Shown: positions 1 through 10,639 of the stretch, one piece after another
Numbering within the stretch: the first letter of the stretch is position 1
Layout: every line of letters begins with the position of its first letter
Assembly (NCBI GenBank): GCA_026119855.1
Contig: JAOWBW010000163.1
Location: 62,001-126,000, forward strand
Direction: 5' to 3'
Origin: Campanula takesimana
Taxonomy: Eukaryota; Streptophyta; Magnoliopsida; Asterales; Campanulaceae
Length of the DNA stretch: 64,000 bases
The notes under the pieces: generated by a model
The model's input: the letters and a program-made list of their open reading frames with translations, nothing else
Database searches by the model: none
What the model was told of the DNA's origin: nothing
Made by a program: the position numbers and the translations under genes

Positions 1-16
1 TCTTCCCTCAGTTTAC

Positions 17-24
17 TATATAAA
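17..24 (+). promoter_or_regulatory. TATA box of element A 5' LTR
   Basis: TATATAAA in an otherwise mixed-composition U3; the same box is at 14029-14036 in the 3' LTR. Transcription should start roughly 30 bp downstream, marking the U3/R border. Confidence 0.6.
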
Positions 25-600
25 CCTATCTCAGCTCATTGGTTTAGGGGGCCCCGAATTTGAGAGTTCTTAAACACTATTTTGCTCTCTAAATTAGCAT
101 TCAAACCTCCAAGAAGATCAAGGTTTATTTCTTGCCAACATAGGTAAGTTTTCTAACTTATTTCTTCACGTTCTTGCATTATTTCTAATGTAGATCTTTA
201 ATATTCATGTTCTTGCATGTTTATTCATAGTTTCTTCATATGCTTCGCATGTTCATTCGTATGTTCATATATGTTCTTCATATGTTCATCGTGTTCATAG
301 ATCAAAACCTTATACGCTATATTTAGGGTTGCGATCTTTATGTTTGCATGTTATTTCATAGCCGATGATGATCTAGGGTTCATCAACCCAAGGATGATCT
401 AGGAACTATTTCTAAACCCTTAACTTTAGGTAATTACTCCCATGATCAATAATCCTCCCATGATGAATGTGATGAATGTTCATTGAGATCTCATTGATGG
501 CATAGTCATTATTCTAGGATGTGATCATCCTGCATGTTTCTTTCTCCTCCCTCTTCATTATGCATGATCCCTATTCTCTCTCCACATTCTAATTATGTGC

Positions 601-663
601 GAACTACGCTGACCTGAGCTTCTCACATTGAGAGGAACGTAGGCAATCTTCGGATCCGGTCTA
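601..663 (+). other. Putative structured RNA motif, copy 1 (LTR R/U5)
   Basis: Outer arms CTACG (604-608) and CGTAG (638-642). Inner hairpin CTTCTCA (619-625), loop CAT, TGAGAGG (629-635). A third small hairpin ATC-TTCG-GAT follows, with a UUCG tetraloop. Because it is in the LTR downstream of the TATA box, it would be in the transcript. Related copies are at 3888, 6126, 13334, 13534 and 14615. Confidence 0.55.
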
Positions 664-885
664 AATCACTAACACACTACTAACACATTCATCATGATAG
701 AAAGACCCATCAATTCGGGCAATAGGAGTGATAACGTCCAATATTCTTCTCTTGTTGTAATTTGACCCCCGAACCCATTAAACATGCTTTTTCTCAATGT
801 TTTGGCTATAATTAAAACGGCGTGGCGACTCTCATAATTTTAATGTTGCTATGAATAACCCAAATTCAAACACGCGTATTCACAG

Positions 886-904
886 TGACGACTCTGCTGG
901 GGAC
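886..904 (+). other. Element A primer-binding-site candidate
   Basis: A GACTCTGCTGGGGAC-type string starts one or two bases after the LTR end. Position and sequence type fit minus-strand priming in Tat/Ogre elements, where I recall a tRNA-Arg primer. The exact tRNA was not checked. Confidence 0.5.
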
Positions 905-958
905 TGCTTTGAAACTTTTTCAAACTTAGTGGGTCTAACTTTCGTCACATCATGATGC

Positions 959-1690
959 TTGCCATGTTTACACATGTGCCATGTTTATACATGCACACAC
1001 TTGCCATGTTTACACATGCACACACCTGCCATGTTTACACATGCACACACCTGCCATGTTTACACATGCACACCTGCCATGTTTACACATCCACACACCT
1101 GCCATGTTTACACATGCACACACCTGCCATGTTTACACATGCACACACCTGCCATGTTTACACATGCACACCTGCCATGTTTACACATCCACACACCTGC
1201 CATGTTTACACATGCACACACCTGCCATGTTTACACATGCACACCTGCCATGTTTACACATGCGCACACCTGCCATGTTTACACATGCACACACCTGCCA
1301 TGTTTACACATGCATACACCTGCCACACCTGCCATGTATACACATGCACCCTACACACACCTGCCATGTTTACACATGCACCCTACACACACCTGCCATG
1401 TTTACACATGCACCCTACACACACTTGCCATATTTACACATACACACACCTGCCATGTTTACACATGCACCCTACACACACTTGCCATGTTTACACATGC
1501 ACACACTTGCCATGTTTACACGTGAACCTCACACACACTTGCCATGTTTACACATGCACCTCACACACTTGCCATGTTTACACATGCACCCTACACACAC
1601 TTGCCATGTTTACACATGCACACACTTGCCATGTTTATACATACACCTCACATACTTGCCATGTTTACACATGCACCCGTGCACCCCGCA
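959..1690 (+). repeat. Minisatellite, 23-30 bp unit around TGCCATGTTTACACATGCAC
   Basis: About 28 near-identical units with spacings of 23, 25 and 29-30 bp (the longer ones gain CCCTACA). The plus strand is very poor in G. Long open frames run through it only because the repeat lacks stops in those frames; the His/Cys/Thr-rich translation is not credible protein. It lies just downstream of the primer site, in the leader of element A. Confidence 0.9.
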
Positions 1691-2208
1691 ATGTTAATAC
1701 TTGTACTTTGTTGATATTGTACTTTGTATATACCTGGTATCCTTGTACCTTTGTTATTTTCGTCTTAGTATTAGGGTCAAACAAAACTCTGCTATGCTCC
1801 CTTGTACATTATTTTCCTTCTCCTGCATTGCATTGCATAGCATCATTCAAACATTCAAAACTTCTCTCTTTTCTCCTTAAAAAGAATTAGTTTCTTTCCA
1901 CACACTACCACTAGTCCGTGTCAGCACTGCACAGGTCCCTACTACCCGGAGTATTCGATGTGCAGGAATTTGTGAGCTACTGCCTCACATTTTTTGAGTC
2001 ACTCGTCTACTCCACTCACCGTGTACGTTCCGCGAGCGGTGGGAACCTTTAACCTAACCCGTGTCAACCCACACATAGAGATTAGGACACTCCTTAGACC
2101 AACCATTTAGGATGTAAATAAATGCAAAATTTTTCGCAAAATAAAATGTGCATTGCATCTAGGCGACCTCTAAGGTCTATCGCTCATCCGTTGGGCCATC
2201 ATTGCGAT
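1691..2208. other. Element A leader, no gene seen
   Basis: Unique-looking spacer between two arrays. I see no coding region, RNA gene or further repeat here. Confidence 0.5.
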
Positions 2209-3730
2209 CCATTTAGGTCTACCCTTCAGCTTCGACCGCCTAGGTCAACCTTCTCAACCTTTGACCGCCTAGGTCAACCTTCCCAACCTTTGACCTCCTA
2301 GGTCAACCTTATCTACCGTTGACCTCCTAGGTCAACCTTTGACCCCCTAGGTCAACCTTACTACCCTTTGACCTCTTAGGCCAACCTTTGACCCCCTAGG
2401 TAAACCTTTGACCTCCTAGGTCAACCTTCTCCGCTCTTGACCTCCTAGATCAGACTTTGACCCCCTAGGTCAACCTTATCACCTTCGACCTCTTAGGTCA
2501 ACCCTTGACCTCCTAGGTCAACCTTATCAACCCTTGACCTCCTAGGTCAACCTTATTAACCTTTGACTGTCTAGGTCAACCTTATCTACCTTTGACCCCC
2601 TAGGTCAACCTTTGACCCCCTAGGTCAACCCTTACCAACTTTTGACCTCCTAGACCCCTTAGGTCAACCTTCGACCTCCTAGGTCAACCTTTGACCCCAT
2701 AGGTCAACTTTATCCGCCTTTGACCTCTTAGGTCTACCCTTGACCTCCTTGGTCAACCCTATCGCCTTTGACCTCCTAGGTCAACCTTTGACCCCATAGG
2801 TCAACCTCATCTGCCTTTGACATCTTAGGTAAACCTTTGACCCCTTAGGTCAACCTTATCCGCCTTCGACCTCTTAGGTCAAACCTTGGACCCCTTAGGT
2901 AAACTTGATCACCCCTCGACCTCTTAGGTCAACCTTTGACCCCTTAGGTCAACCTCATCCGCCTTTGATCTCTTAGGTCAACCTTTGACCCCCTAGGTCA
3001 ACTCTATCATCTTTGACCTCTTAGGTCTACCCTTGACCCCCTAGGTCAACTTTTTCAACCTTTGACCTCTTAGGTCAACCCTTGACCCCTAGGTCAAACT
3101 TATCCGCCTTTGACCTCTTAGGTCAACCTTTGACTCACTAAGTCAACCCAATCACCTTTGACCTCTTAGGCCAACCTTTAACCCCTAGGTCAACTTTATC
3201 CACTTTTGACCTCTTAGGTCAATCTTTGATTCCATAGGAGAACCCAATTACCTTTGACCTTAACCCGCTTAGGTCAAACCGTCATCTTGACCCACCTAGG
3301 TCATTATTTGACCTACCGTCGTCCAAACCAACCTAGGTCAACCCGTTTAGGTCCGTACACCATCCTTGACCCATTTAGGTCAACTTGTCCGTCTTAGGTT
3401 AAAACTACCCCTTCACCCTCGACCCGTCAAGGTCAACTCGTGACCCGCTTAGGTCGACTTACCTATCTTGGATCCATCTAGGTCAATCTCCAACCTTCCT
3501 TAGTCCACCAACCCGAATAGGTCAACCTTAGACCCGCTTAGGTCAAACCATGTCTATCCCGCTTAGATCATCCCATAGGCAAACCGCTACAACCCGCTAT
3601 CTTGATAGGTCAATCCAACCCTTCTCATTTAGGTCGACCTATCCTTTACCCATCTAGGTCAACCCACCATTATCGTCGCATTCTAGCTTGAACCACTTCT
3701 TGTCTCAAACCTTAGGTCAAACCTTAGGTC
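2209..3730 (+). repeat. Array of inverted TTGACC/GGTCAA units
   Basis: Dozens of units of the form TTGACCTCCTAGGTCAA, each an inverted repeat with 6-7 bp arms and a 3-5 nt loop, separated by short ACCTT-like links. Quality is highest at 2240-3240 and decays after 3250. TTGAC followed by C or T is the W-box core bound by plant WRKY factors, so the array offers very many W-boxes in both orientations. No open frame of interest. Confidence 0.85.
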
Positions 3731-3887
3731 AAATTTAGGTCAAACCTTAGGTCAAACCATACCCGACTCAATCAAAACCAACTCCTATAGGTCTTCCTCA
3801 CCCATGCTTGACTAAAGACCGAGTCATCTCCCTCTTTTTGACCCCTATGGTCATCTCTCACCTCTTTTTAAAAGTCTAACTTGACTC

Positions 3888-3967
3888 GAACTACGGCAAC
3901 CTGAGCCTCTTATTGTGTGGGACCACTCTCTCATGGTAAGGGGAACGTAGGCAACTTCGGCCCGGTC
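3888..3967 (+). other. Putative structured RNA motif, copy 2
   Basis: Arms CTACG (3891-3895) and CGTAG (3946-3950). Inner helix CCTCTTA (3906-3912) with TAAGGGG (3937-3943), all pairs kept although the bases differ from copies 1 and 3. This copy has a longer apical part. It lies about 150 bp upstream of the gag remnant. Confidence 0.5.
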
Positions 3968-4119
3968 AAACTTTTAATTTTTTACCAAAATGCTTTTCAA
4001 AAATGTGGAGACCGACTCTTTTCCAAAAAATGATTTTATAACGATGCCTTATCATTAAATACGAATCTAATTTAATTCAACTAAGAGGCTTAATTCTTTC
4101 ATGACTAGAGTTCTGCATC

Positions 4120-4806
4120 ATGTCGGCTGCAAGGAACATCGAAGTTGCAACTGAAGCTGCTACCCAAGATCCCGAGACAATCCTCTACACCGGTACTGCT
4201 CTCAGTAAGCAAGCATCCCACTTCGAAGCCATCCTCGATGAACAAGCAATCCACTTTAAGGCCATTCTCAACGAGCAAGCAACACACTTTCAGAAGGAGA
4301 TGCATAAGACCCTAAGAGATATCGAGAGGCGCCATTTGTCTGACATTCGTGGCGTTCATGATTACCTCAGCCGAGTTCTCCCTCTTACTCAATGTCAACA
4401 CCCGTACGCTCCTCAAATGTACGGGCCACCACAGACTTTCCCCGTCGGGATGCCTCCTATGAATACTCATCAACAAGGGGTACCGGTACCTAAACCACCC
4501 TCAAAGACAGTTCGGAAGGACGAACGCGAGTACAATGACTTGGGTATGCCGTTAGCCAAACTCTTCAAAAGTCTAGTTCAAGCCGGCAAGTTGTCTCCTT
4601 TGTTCAACTATGAACCAAGTAGGGTGAAGCAAGGCTTGGATCCCTCCAAACACTGCCAATACCACCAGTACATTGGGCATGACACCGAAGATTGCCTCCA
4701 ATTGAGGAGAAAGATTCAAACCCTCATTGACAGCGGAGCCATCACCCGCCAACGGAATACATGGGCATGGGCAAAAGATGAAATTGGGGCTACCTCCTTT
4801 AAATAA
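4120..4806 (+). CDS. gag: Truncated Tat/Ogre-type Gag
   Basis: An open frame of 228 codons starts at ATG and ends TAA. Residues about 28-60 hold three near-repeats around QASHFEAIL, QAIHFKAIL and QATHF, likely a helical coiled region. A Pro-rich stretch follows. The C-terminal 90 residues match the Gag tail of Tat/Ogre elements: a PLAKLFKSLVQAGKLSPL segment, then CQYHQYIGHDTEDC and an LRRKIQTLIDSGAI helix, where the C-x2-H / H-x3-C pattern is zinc-knuckle-like. Gag coats element RNA in cytoplasmic particles. The frame is much shorter than a full Gag and no protease or polymerase follows, so the element must borrow enzymes. It could be a pseudogene, but the clean frame suggests selection or recent decay. 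Confidence 0.65.
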   Translation: MSAARNIEVATEAATQDPETILYTGTALSKQASHFEAILDEQAIHFKAILNEQATHFQKEMHKTLRDIERRHLSDIRGVHDYLSRVLPLTQCQHPYAPQMYGPPQTFPVGMPPMNTHQQGVPVPKPPSKTVRKDEREYNDLGMPLAKLFKSLVQAGKLSPLFNYEPSRVKQGLDPSKHCQYHQYIGHDTEDCLQLRRKIQTLIDSGAITRQRNTWAWAKDEIGATSFK

Positions 4807-5634
4807 AAGAAAAGAAAAGGGTCATTCAGTCTTCGTAGGTTCTAGAGTGTCCTTAGTCAAAAGTCCACCGGACGATTTTTGTTTCTTTAAGTAAAAGTCC
4901 ACCCCGGACTAGTCAGTTTAAATCTTTTAGTTCCAATAAAAGGGTCTATATTTCTTTTCTTTTCTCTCTAGACTTGAGACATAAGCTTGCATATATCAAT
5001 TTCATGAAAATTGTCTTATTCACCATTTTCGCTTGATTGCTATATCTTTATATGATGAATTAATCTTAATCTTACTCATTAATGACGACTAATTAAAAGG
5101 TAAATGGACCCACAAACCATTCACATAACTAAGTAAACGATTAATCTCAAAATAACAAATGCTTCGATCAATTGGGATGAACGAATCACTTTCTCTTCTC
5201 TCTACATTCTACCCCTATACACCTTTTCCCATACACTATCCTCATACGCCTCTCATCCCACCATTAGACGCCTTTTCCATGCAGTCATGACAAAGAAATG
5301 GACTGCGGTTGCTCATCATCAAATAGACATCCATGCTGCCACAATTTAAGGGGTTGTTTGTTCCCTTCATAAGTACTACATGCCGATACACCGGGGCTGT
5401 CCGTATCCCATCGCAAATATAAAAGGGAATGTACGAGGTCATTCATGCCATTAATAGGTGCCACGTGATAATCCGATGGAGCTCTACGGGTATAAATCAA
5501 GGGGCTAGGATGCCCGCCGCCAGCAAAAGGCCGCTTGAACTATAAAGAAGCTACCTCGCAATCGAGAGAGTCGAAAGCAAACTAGGGGCTCGTCTTGCCC
5601 AATGTTTCATGTACAAATATATAAAAAAGGCTCG
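4807..5634. other. Element A internal spacer, no gene seen
   Basis: Low-complexity and unique sequence after gag. Short minus-strand frames at 5242-5500 have no recognisable features and I do not call them. No pol-like motif in either strand. Confidence 0.5.
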
Positions 5635-5727
5635 CTAGGTTGAAACCCAAAAGGGCGACCTAGGCAAACGTTAGAGCATTGCACAAAAAGAAGCCCGCTA
5701 GGTTCAAAACCCGAAAGGGCGGCCTAG
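5635..5727 (+). repeat. Nested hairpin family, copies 1 and 2
   Basis: Copy 1: CTAGGT (5635-5640) pairs with ACCTAG (5658-5663), enclosing CCC-AAAA-GGG. Copy 2: CTAGG (5698-5702) pairs with CCTAG (5723-5727), enclosing CCC-GAAA-GGG, a GNRA-type loop. Both are followed by an A-rich tract; copy 2 and copy 3 are then followed by AAGGGTGTG. Copy 3 is at 6640-6669. Confidence 0.6.
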
Positions 5728-6125
5728 GCAAAAAAAAGGGTGTGCACAAAGAGATAAAATAAAAAATAAAAAGAAAAATAGAAGGGGCTATCACCATGGA
5801 ACAGTAAAAGTCCCATTTTCTTTTCACCTCAAATGTTCTATTTTCCTTTCTTTCCTTACAAAGTAGATAAACGTCAGCAACCCATGACAACTACGATGGA
5901 GCAATCCACTACAACAACTACAAAGGAGTAATCCACCGCAATGAGCTACAAAGAACAACTCACCTCAAACGAACCTCACACCCCTAAACTCAAAACCCAA
6001 CTTCATCGTCAACCGGGCAACCACTCAAAGCCAAACATAACCTACCTTGGGCCAACTTTCTTTCTTTTCTTTCCTCCCACACATACCCACTGAAACCCGA
6101 CACCATCGTCAAGCGGGTCATCCCC
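5728..6125. other. Element A spacer, no gene seen
   Basis: Purine-rich then C/A-rich DNA with no credible frame or repeat. Confidence 0.4.
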
Positions 6126-6191
6126 GAACTACGCGGACCTGAGCTCCTCACCTTGAGGAGAACGTAGGCAACCTCCCGGTTCGGTCCAAAA
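6126..6191 (+). other. Putative structured RNA motif, copy 3
   Basis: Arms CTACG (6129-6133) and CGTAG (6163-6167). Perfect inner hairpin CTCCTCA (6144-6150), loop CCT, TGAGGAG (6154-6160). Third hairpin AACC (6170-6173), loop TCCC, GGTT (6178-6181). Relative to copy 1 both strands of the inner helix changed in step. Confidence 0.55.
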
Positions 6192-6639
6192 TATACACAA
6201 CCCACCTCGAGCCAATTTTCTTTCTCTTCTCTCTTCCCCCATATTTCTACTCCTGACTTCTTCACTCACAATTGATCAAAACATTTATTAATTTGAGGCT
6301 ACTTGTTTACCAATTAACCATAACTCATTAACTAATCAATGAGGTCCATTCTCGAGCAATCAAATGAGAATCTTGAATAAAACAATTTTCAAATGTCTCG
6401 ACAAGTCTTCTGTTCTACAATCTAGGAAAGAGCTAAACACTTACTTTCTGTCAAGCAGGGGCTTCCTTCCTTTTATATACACTCAATTGTCCAAAGAGTC
6501 AAAATGCGAGTACTATCTCTCTCTCTCCCTCTCACTAACACCAAAATGCCCCCGCATGTTTAAACAATTATTTTTCCTTTTTTTGAGTCGACTGAATGAT
6601 TTTCAAAAAAAAAAAAAAAAGACGCAAAAGAGATGCCCG
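6192..6639. other. Element A spacer with homopolymer A tract
   Basis: AT-rich unique DNA containing a poly-A run at about 6604-6620. The short plus-strand frame here looks fortuitous. Confidence 0.4.
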
Positions 6640-6669
6640 CTAGATTGAAAACCCGAAAGGGCTGTCTAG
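6640..6669 (+). repeat. Nested hairpin family, copy 3
   Basis: CTAGA (6640-6644) pairs with TCTAG (6665-6669), enclosing CCC-GAAA-GGG. Compared with copies 1 and 2 one outer pair changed from G-C to A-T on both sides, which keeps the stem. Confidence 0.6.
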
Positions 6670-6675
6670 GCAGAA

Positions 6676-6985
6676 AAAAGGGTGTGTCTTAAAGGAGGTA
6701 GGATACCCCGCTCTACACCCTTATCGAACTGGGGCTTCCCCAACAGAATGGGTCGACTATGTGTTTTCTCGGAGAATACCGAGGTCCCAACAAGAATATA
6801 CTTAGAAGAAGGGCATCCCTCATCATCAAGCTTGACGTAGAGTTTCTCAAAGGAGGGAGGGTACCCGCTCACCAAATTAGATAATCCCCAACGGAATGGG
6901 TCGACTATGTGGTTTCCCAGAGAATACCTAGGCGTCAACAAGGATACACTTAGAAGAAGGGCACCCCTCATCGTCAAACTCGGCA
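6676..6985 (+). repeat. Two-copy 147-bp direct repeat
   Basis: GAATGGGTCGACTATGTG occurs at 6747 and 6894, with flanking similarity over about 150 bp (GGAGAATACC, ACTTAGAAGAAGGGCA, CCCTCATC). The 106-codon minus-strand frame across it is explained by the repeat length being a multiple of three. Confidence 0.7.
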
Positions 6986-7185
6986 CGCGACGACCTATTT
7001 GGATTGATTAGAATCATAATTAATTATAAGGCATCTGTATAAGATCATAACACTTTCAAAAGTTTTCTCTTCCACGACACTTTGTTTATAAACCCGCACT
7101 CTCGGTCTCCACAAAATTTGTATAAACCTCCTCGGTCCACTCTAAGACCCATCTTTGTGATTCTTGAACCGACTCGGTCCTTCAC

Positions 7186-8774
7186 CCTAATTCCTACACA
7201 ATAGGATACCCTTAGGTCCCAACCTACCTGGTTCAAAACCTTAGGTCCCAATCCTACCCGGTCAGTCTTGCCTAAGTTACACTATAAACTCTCTAGGTCC
7301 CGAGCCTACCCGATCAGTCTTACCTAGGTCCCAAACCTACCCGGTGAGTCTTACCTAGGTTACATCATAACCTCTTAGCTCGACCTTCCGCAAGTTTGTA
7401 GCATGACCCCTTCGGCCTCAAACCGGTTCTACCCAAAACTTCAGACCTTAAACCAGTTAACCAAAGCCAAATCCTTAGGGTGACCCATTAGGTCCCGAAC
7501 CTACCGGTCCCGAGCCTACCCGATCTCCTAGATCTCAAACCTACCAACACATACTCATCCTTACCTTGTCTAAGTAATAGCTCTCTTATCCTCCTAGGTC
7601 CAACCTCTTAGGTCTACTCAGTCTAACCTGTTGAGCGATCCTTTAGATCCCAAGACCACTCGAGTCTACCAATCGCCTATCTTTTAAGCCTCTAGCATAT
7701 CCGATCCACACATTAGGTCTCAACTCCTAAACCCTTTAGATCACAAAATTGTCCACTCTCTAGGTCTATAACCTTAGACCTCCACCCTTTGGACTCTTTA
7801 ATTCCCAAGCCTACTTGGTCCGACTAAAAGCGACACATCTACGTCTCCCAACTCCCGTCATGTCCAAGCCATGACCCTACCACTCTTAAACCTACCAAGT
7901 ACCAACCTAGTGTCACCCATTAGCCTCAAAAGACTTCCTAGTCTGACCTTCAACCCCTTAAGGACTCTAACCTACTTAATCCAAGCCGAGTCCAAACCTC
8001 GCCACCTATAAGGTCCACCCTTGAACTCCATGGATCTCAAACATCGCTCCCCCGACGAGTCCAAACCTTGAACCTGCTCAAAACACATAGGATCTCCTGC
8101 GCACCGCGACATGCCTTAAGGATCTCAAAACCCATCCGGTCAAGACTCTTGTCCTTAGCACCTCTGGTCCCATCCCTAACCTACCTTCATAATTGCCAAA
8201 CGAGCTTAGTCACACGCATGACCTCTAAGACAAAATTAAGTCCTAAGCATACCCAATCTAACTTAGGCACCTATTGTACTAGAGCAAAGTCTTGGACACT
8301 CAATCCCTTTACCTAAAGCGCCAACATGGTCACATGTCCAGACCCATTTCTCGCACATGGCTCACACCTAGCACACCTTAGAGCCCAAACCCGACATGCG
8401 TATTAGGTACTAGGATCATCCAATCCCAATCCATTGCTCCTTGGCCGACCTCAAGCCTGCTTGGTCCTAATCCATAACGCGGTTTCTCTAGGACAAAAGA
8501 CTTACCCGCTTGAAAGCCTTATGTCCCAATGCTACCCTGCCTAGCCTTCGATCTCCTAGATCTCACGCCTACCATTTCATTAGGCCCCGATCTCTTTAAC
8601 ACATGTCTGAGTCTTACCCTAGCTAAACCCTAGAACTTTAGCCTAGGTCTAATCTATCGAGCCTATCCAGCCACGAGGAATCAAGCTCATTTGCCCCAAA
8701 CCGCAACACTCTTAGACCTCAAACTTGCTCGGTCTAAACCAAGACAAACCTTCAAATGCTTTCGGTCTCCAAAC
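7186..8774 (+). repeat. Degenerate CCTAGGTC-type repeats
   Basis: Recurring AGGTCCCAAACCTACCCGGTC, CTCCTAGGTC and similar strings, too diverged for a clean period. Frames in it are short and unconvincing. It looks like an old array related to the CCTAGG words of the flanking arrays. Confidence 0.5.
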
Positions 8775-10160
8775 CCTAGCCTTAAACCTAGGTAAACACA
8801 TTCTCTAAACCCTAGCCTCAAGCCTAGGTAGTCATATCATTCTCTCTGAACCCTAGCCTCAAGCCTAGGTAATTACATCCTTCCTAAACCCTAGCCCCAA
8901 GCCTAGGTAGTTACATCCCTTCCTAACCCTAGCATAGAGCCTAGGTATTTACACCTTTCATAAACCCTAGCCTTGATCCTAGGTAGTCACGTATCCTCTC
9001 TAAACCCTAGCCTCAAGCCTAGGTAGTCATATCATTCTCTCTGAACCCTAGCCTCAAGCCTAGGTAATTACATCCTTTCAAACCCTAGCCTAAAGCCTAG
9101 GTAGCTACACCCTTCCTAAACCCTAGCCTTGATCCTAGGTAGTCACATATCCTATCTAAACCCTATCCTTAAGCCTAGGAAACCACAACACCCCCTTTAA
9201 CCCTAGCCCAAATTCTAGGGAATTTCCAAAGTCCCGTATGCAACATCATTTCCAAATTCCCGAAACCCTAGTCTCGAAACCTAGGAAATTTACAATCTCA
9301 ATTCTCCGTTTTATTGAACCCTAGTCCAAAACCTAGGATATAATGCCCTGTCCAAAACTCAATCAACCCTAGCCTCAAGCCTAGGAAGCCGCATTCGCTC
9401 TAAACCCTAGCCTCGAGCCTAGGTAGTCGCATTCGCTCCAAACCCTAGCCTCAAGCTTAGGTAGTCGCACTCTTTCTAAACCCTAGCCTCGAGCCTAGGT
9501 AGTCGTATTCGCTCTAAACCCTAGCCTCAAGCCTAGGTATTCGCACTCTTTCTAAAGCCCTAGCCTCAAGCCTAGGTAGAAATTATCCTCTTTAAACTCT
9601 ATCATCAAGCCTAGGATTCAGCATTCCCTTCAAACCCCAGTCCTAGACCTAGGAAACTCCTTCACCTTAGTCTCAAAACGTAGGAAGTTTACAGTCCTTA
9701 GCCTTAAAACCTAGCCTAAAGCCTAGGTTACCATGAAACCTAGGATATTTCTAAACCCTAGTCCCAAACCTAGGAGAGTCATGGTCCTTAAACACCAGTT
9801 TCCAAACCCTTGTTCGAAACCCTAACATCTAGGAAGTTCCCAAACCTCAACCTCTCCAAACCCTAGCCCCAAACCTAGGAATCTGCATTCTCTCCAAACC
9901 CTAGTCTCAAGCCTAGGAAGCACCATCCTCTTTAACCCTAGCCCAAGTTCTAGGGAATTTCGAAAGCCCTGTGTGCAACATCCTTTCCAAATTCCCGAAA
10001 CCCTAGTCTCGAAACCTAGGAAATTTATAATCTCAATCCCCCGCTAGTCTTATGCCTAGGATACAATAGCCTTTCCATATTCTCTCCGAACCCTAGCCTC
10101 GAGCCTAGGTAGTCGCATTTTCTCCAAACCCTAGCCCGTAAGCCTAGGAAACCCACATTG
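8775..10160 (+). repeat. Array with ~32-37 bp unit CCCTAGCCTCAAGCCTAGG
   Basis: About 30 units of AAACCCTAGCCTCAAGCCTAGG followed by a variable link such as TAGTCACATC. Each unit has CCTAG and CTAGG arms around 7-9 nt and so can form a small hairpin. AAACCCTA resembles the plant telomere word but is not in tandem, so this is not an interstitial telomere. Confidence 0.8.
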
Positions 10161-10639
10161 TATCCAAGACACAATCCCAAGTCTAAACAACCGTAACATC
10201 TTTTGCCTCCTTATCTCAAGGCTAAGAGGCTACCCATCCCCTTTCCTTAGAAGCCTTAGGTCCTACCCTAAGCAACCAAGCAAAATGTCCCTTACCTAAT
10301 ACCTTCATCTTAATGGTTCGTAGCCTCATATTATGTATTCCTCCTAATTAAGAGTAAGCGGATCCCAAACATTACGCTTTCCGTGGTCGTCCTTTGCTCA
10401 CTAAAGAGTCCTTTACCTTGGCGACTCCCCGAGAGTCCATCACCTTTGCGACTCCCCAAGAATCCATCACTTCTGCGATTCCCTGAGAGTCTATCACCTT
10501 CATGACTCCTTGAGAAGTTCATCCTGTTTGCGACTTAATAACGATCCATCATCTTTGCCTCCGCATGTAAAATCCCATTTTTACCCCTGACCTGTTTCAT
10601 CCATTGTAGGTGCCCTTAACGCTATTTTGACTGATGTTC
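10161..10639. other. Element A spacer before the 138-bp array
   Basis: Includes a short run of GACTCCnnGAGAGTCCATCAC-like repeats at about 10430-10540. No gene. Confidence 0.4.

Larger units (their letters stand above)
1..884 (+). repeat. Element A 5' LTR (3' three-quarters)
   Basis: Matches 14012-14897 almost base for base and ends TATTCACA, the same end as the 3' LTR. It contains the LTR TATA box (17-24) and one copy of the CTACG/CGTAG fold (601-663). Confidence 0.9.

Noticed and set aside
601..663. Hammerhead ribozyme or tRNA-like gene for the CTACG/CGTAG motif
   Set aside because: No CUGAUGA/GAAA hammerhead core and no cloverleaf with anticodon arm; only GGTTCA-like resemblance in two copies.
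952..1890. Long His/Cys/Thr-rich plus-strand frames (188-312 residues)
   Set aside because: They translate a minisatellite in three frames; no start context, domain or selection signal.
5242..6265. Several 66-91 codon minus-strand frames in element A
   Set aside because: Short, low-complexity or Lys/Glu-rich by composition, no conserved motif.
6666..7251. Minus-strand frames of 106 and 68 codons
   Set aside because: They overlie a 147-bp duplication and degenerate repeats; no family similarity.
8775..10160. Interstitial telomere from repeated AAACCCTA
   Set aside because: The word is not in direct tandem; it is one part of a longer 32-37 bp unit.
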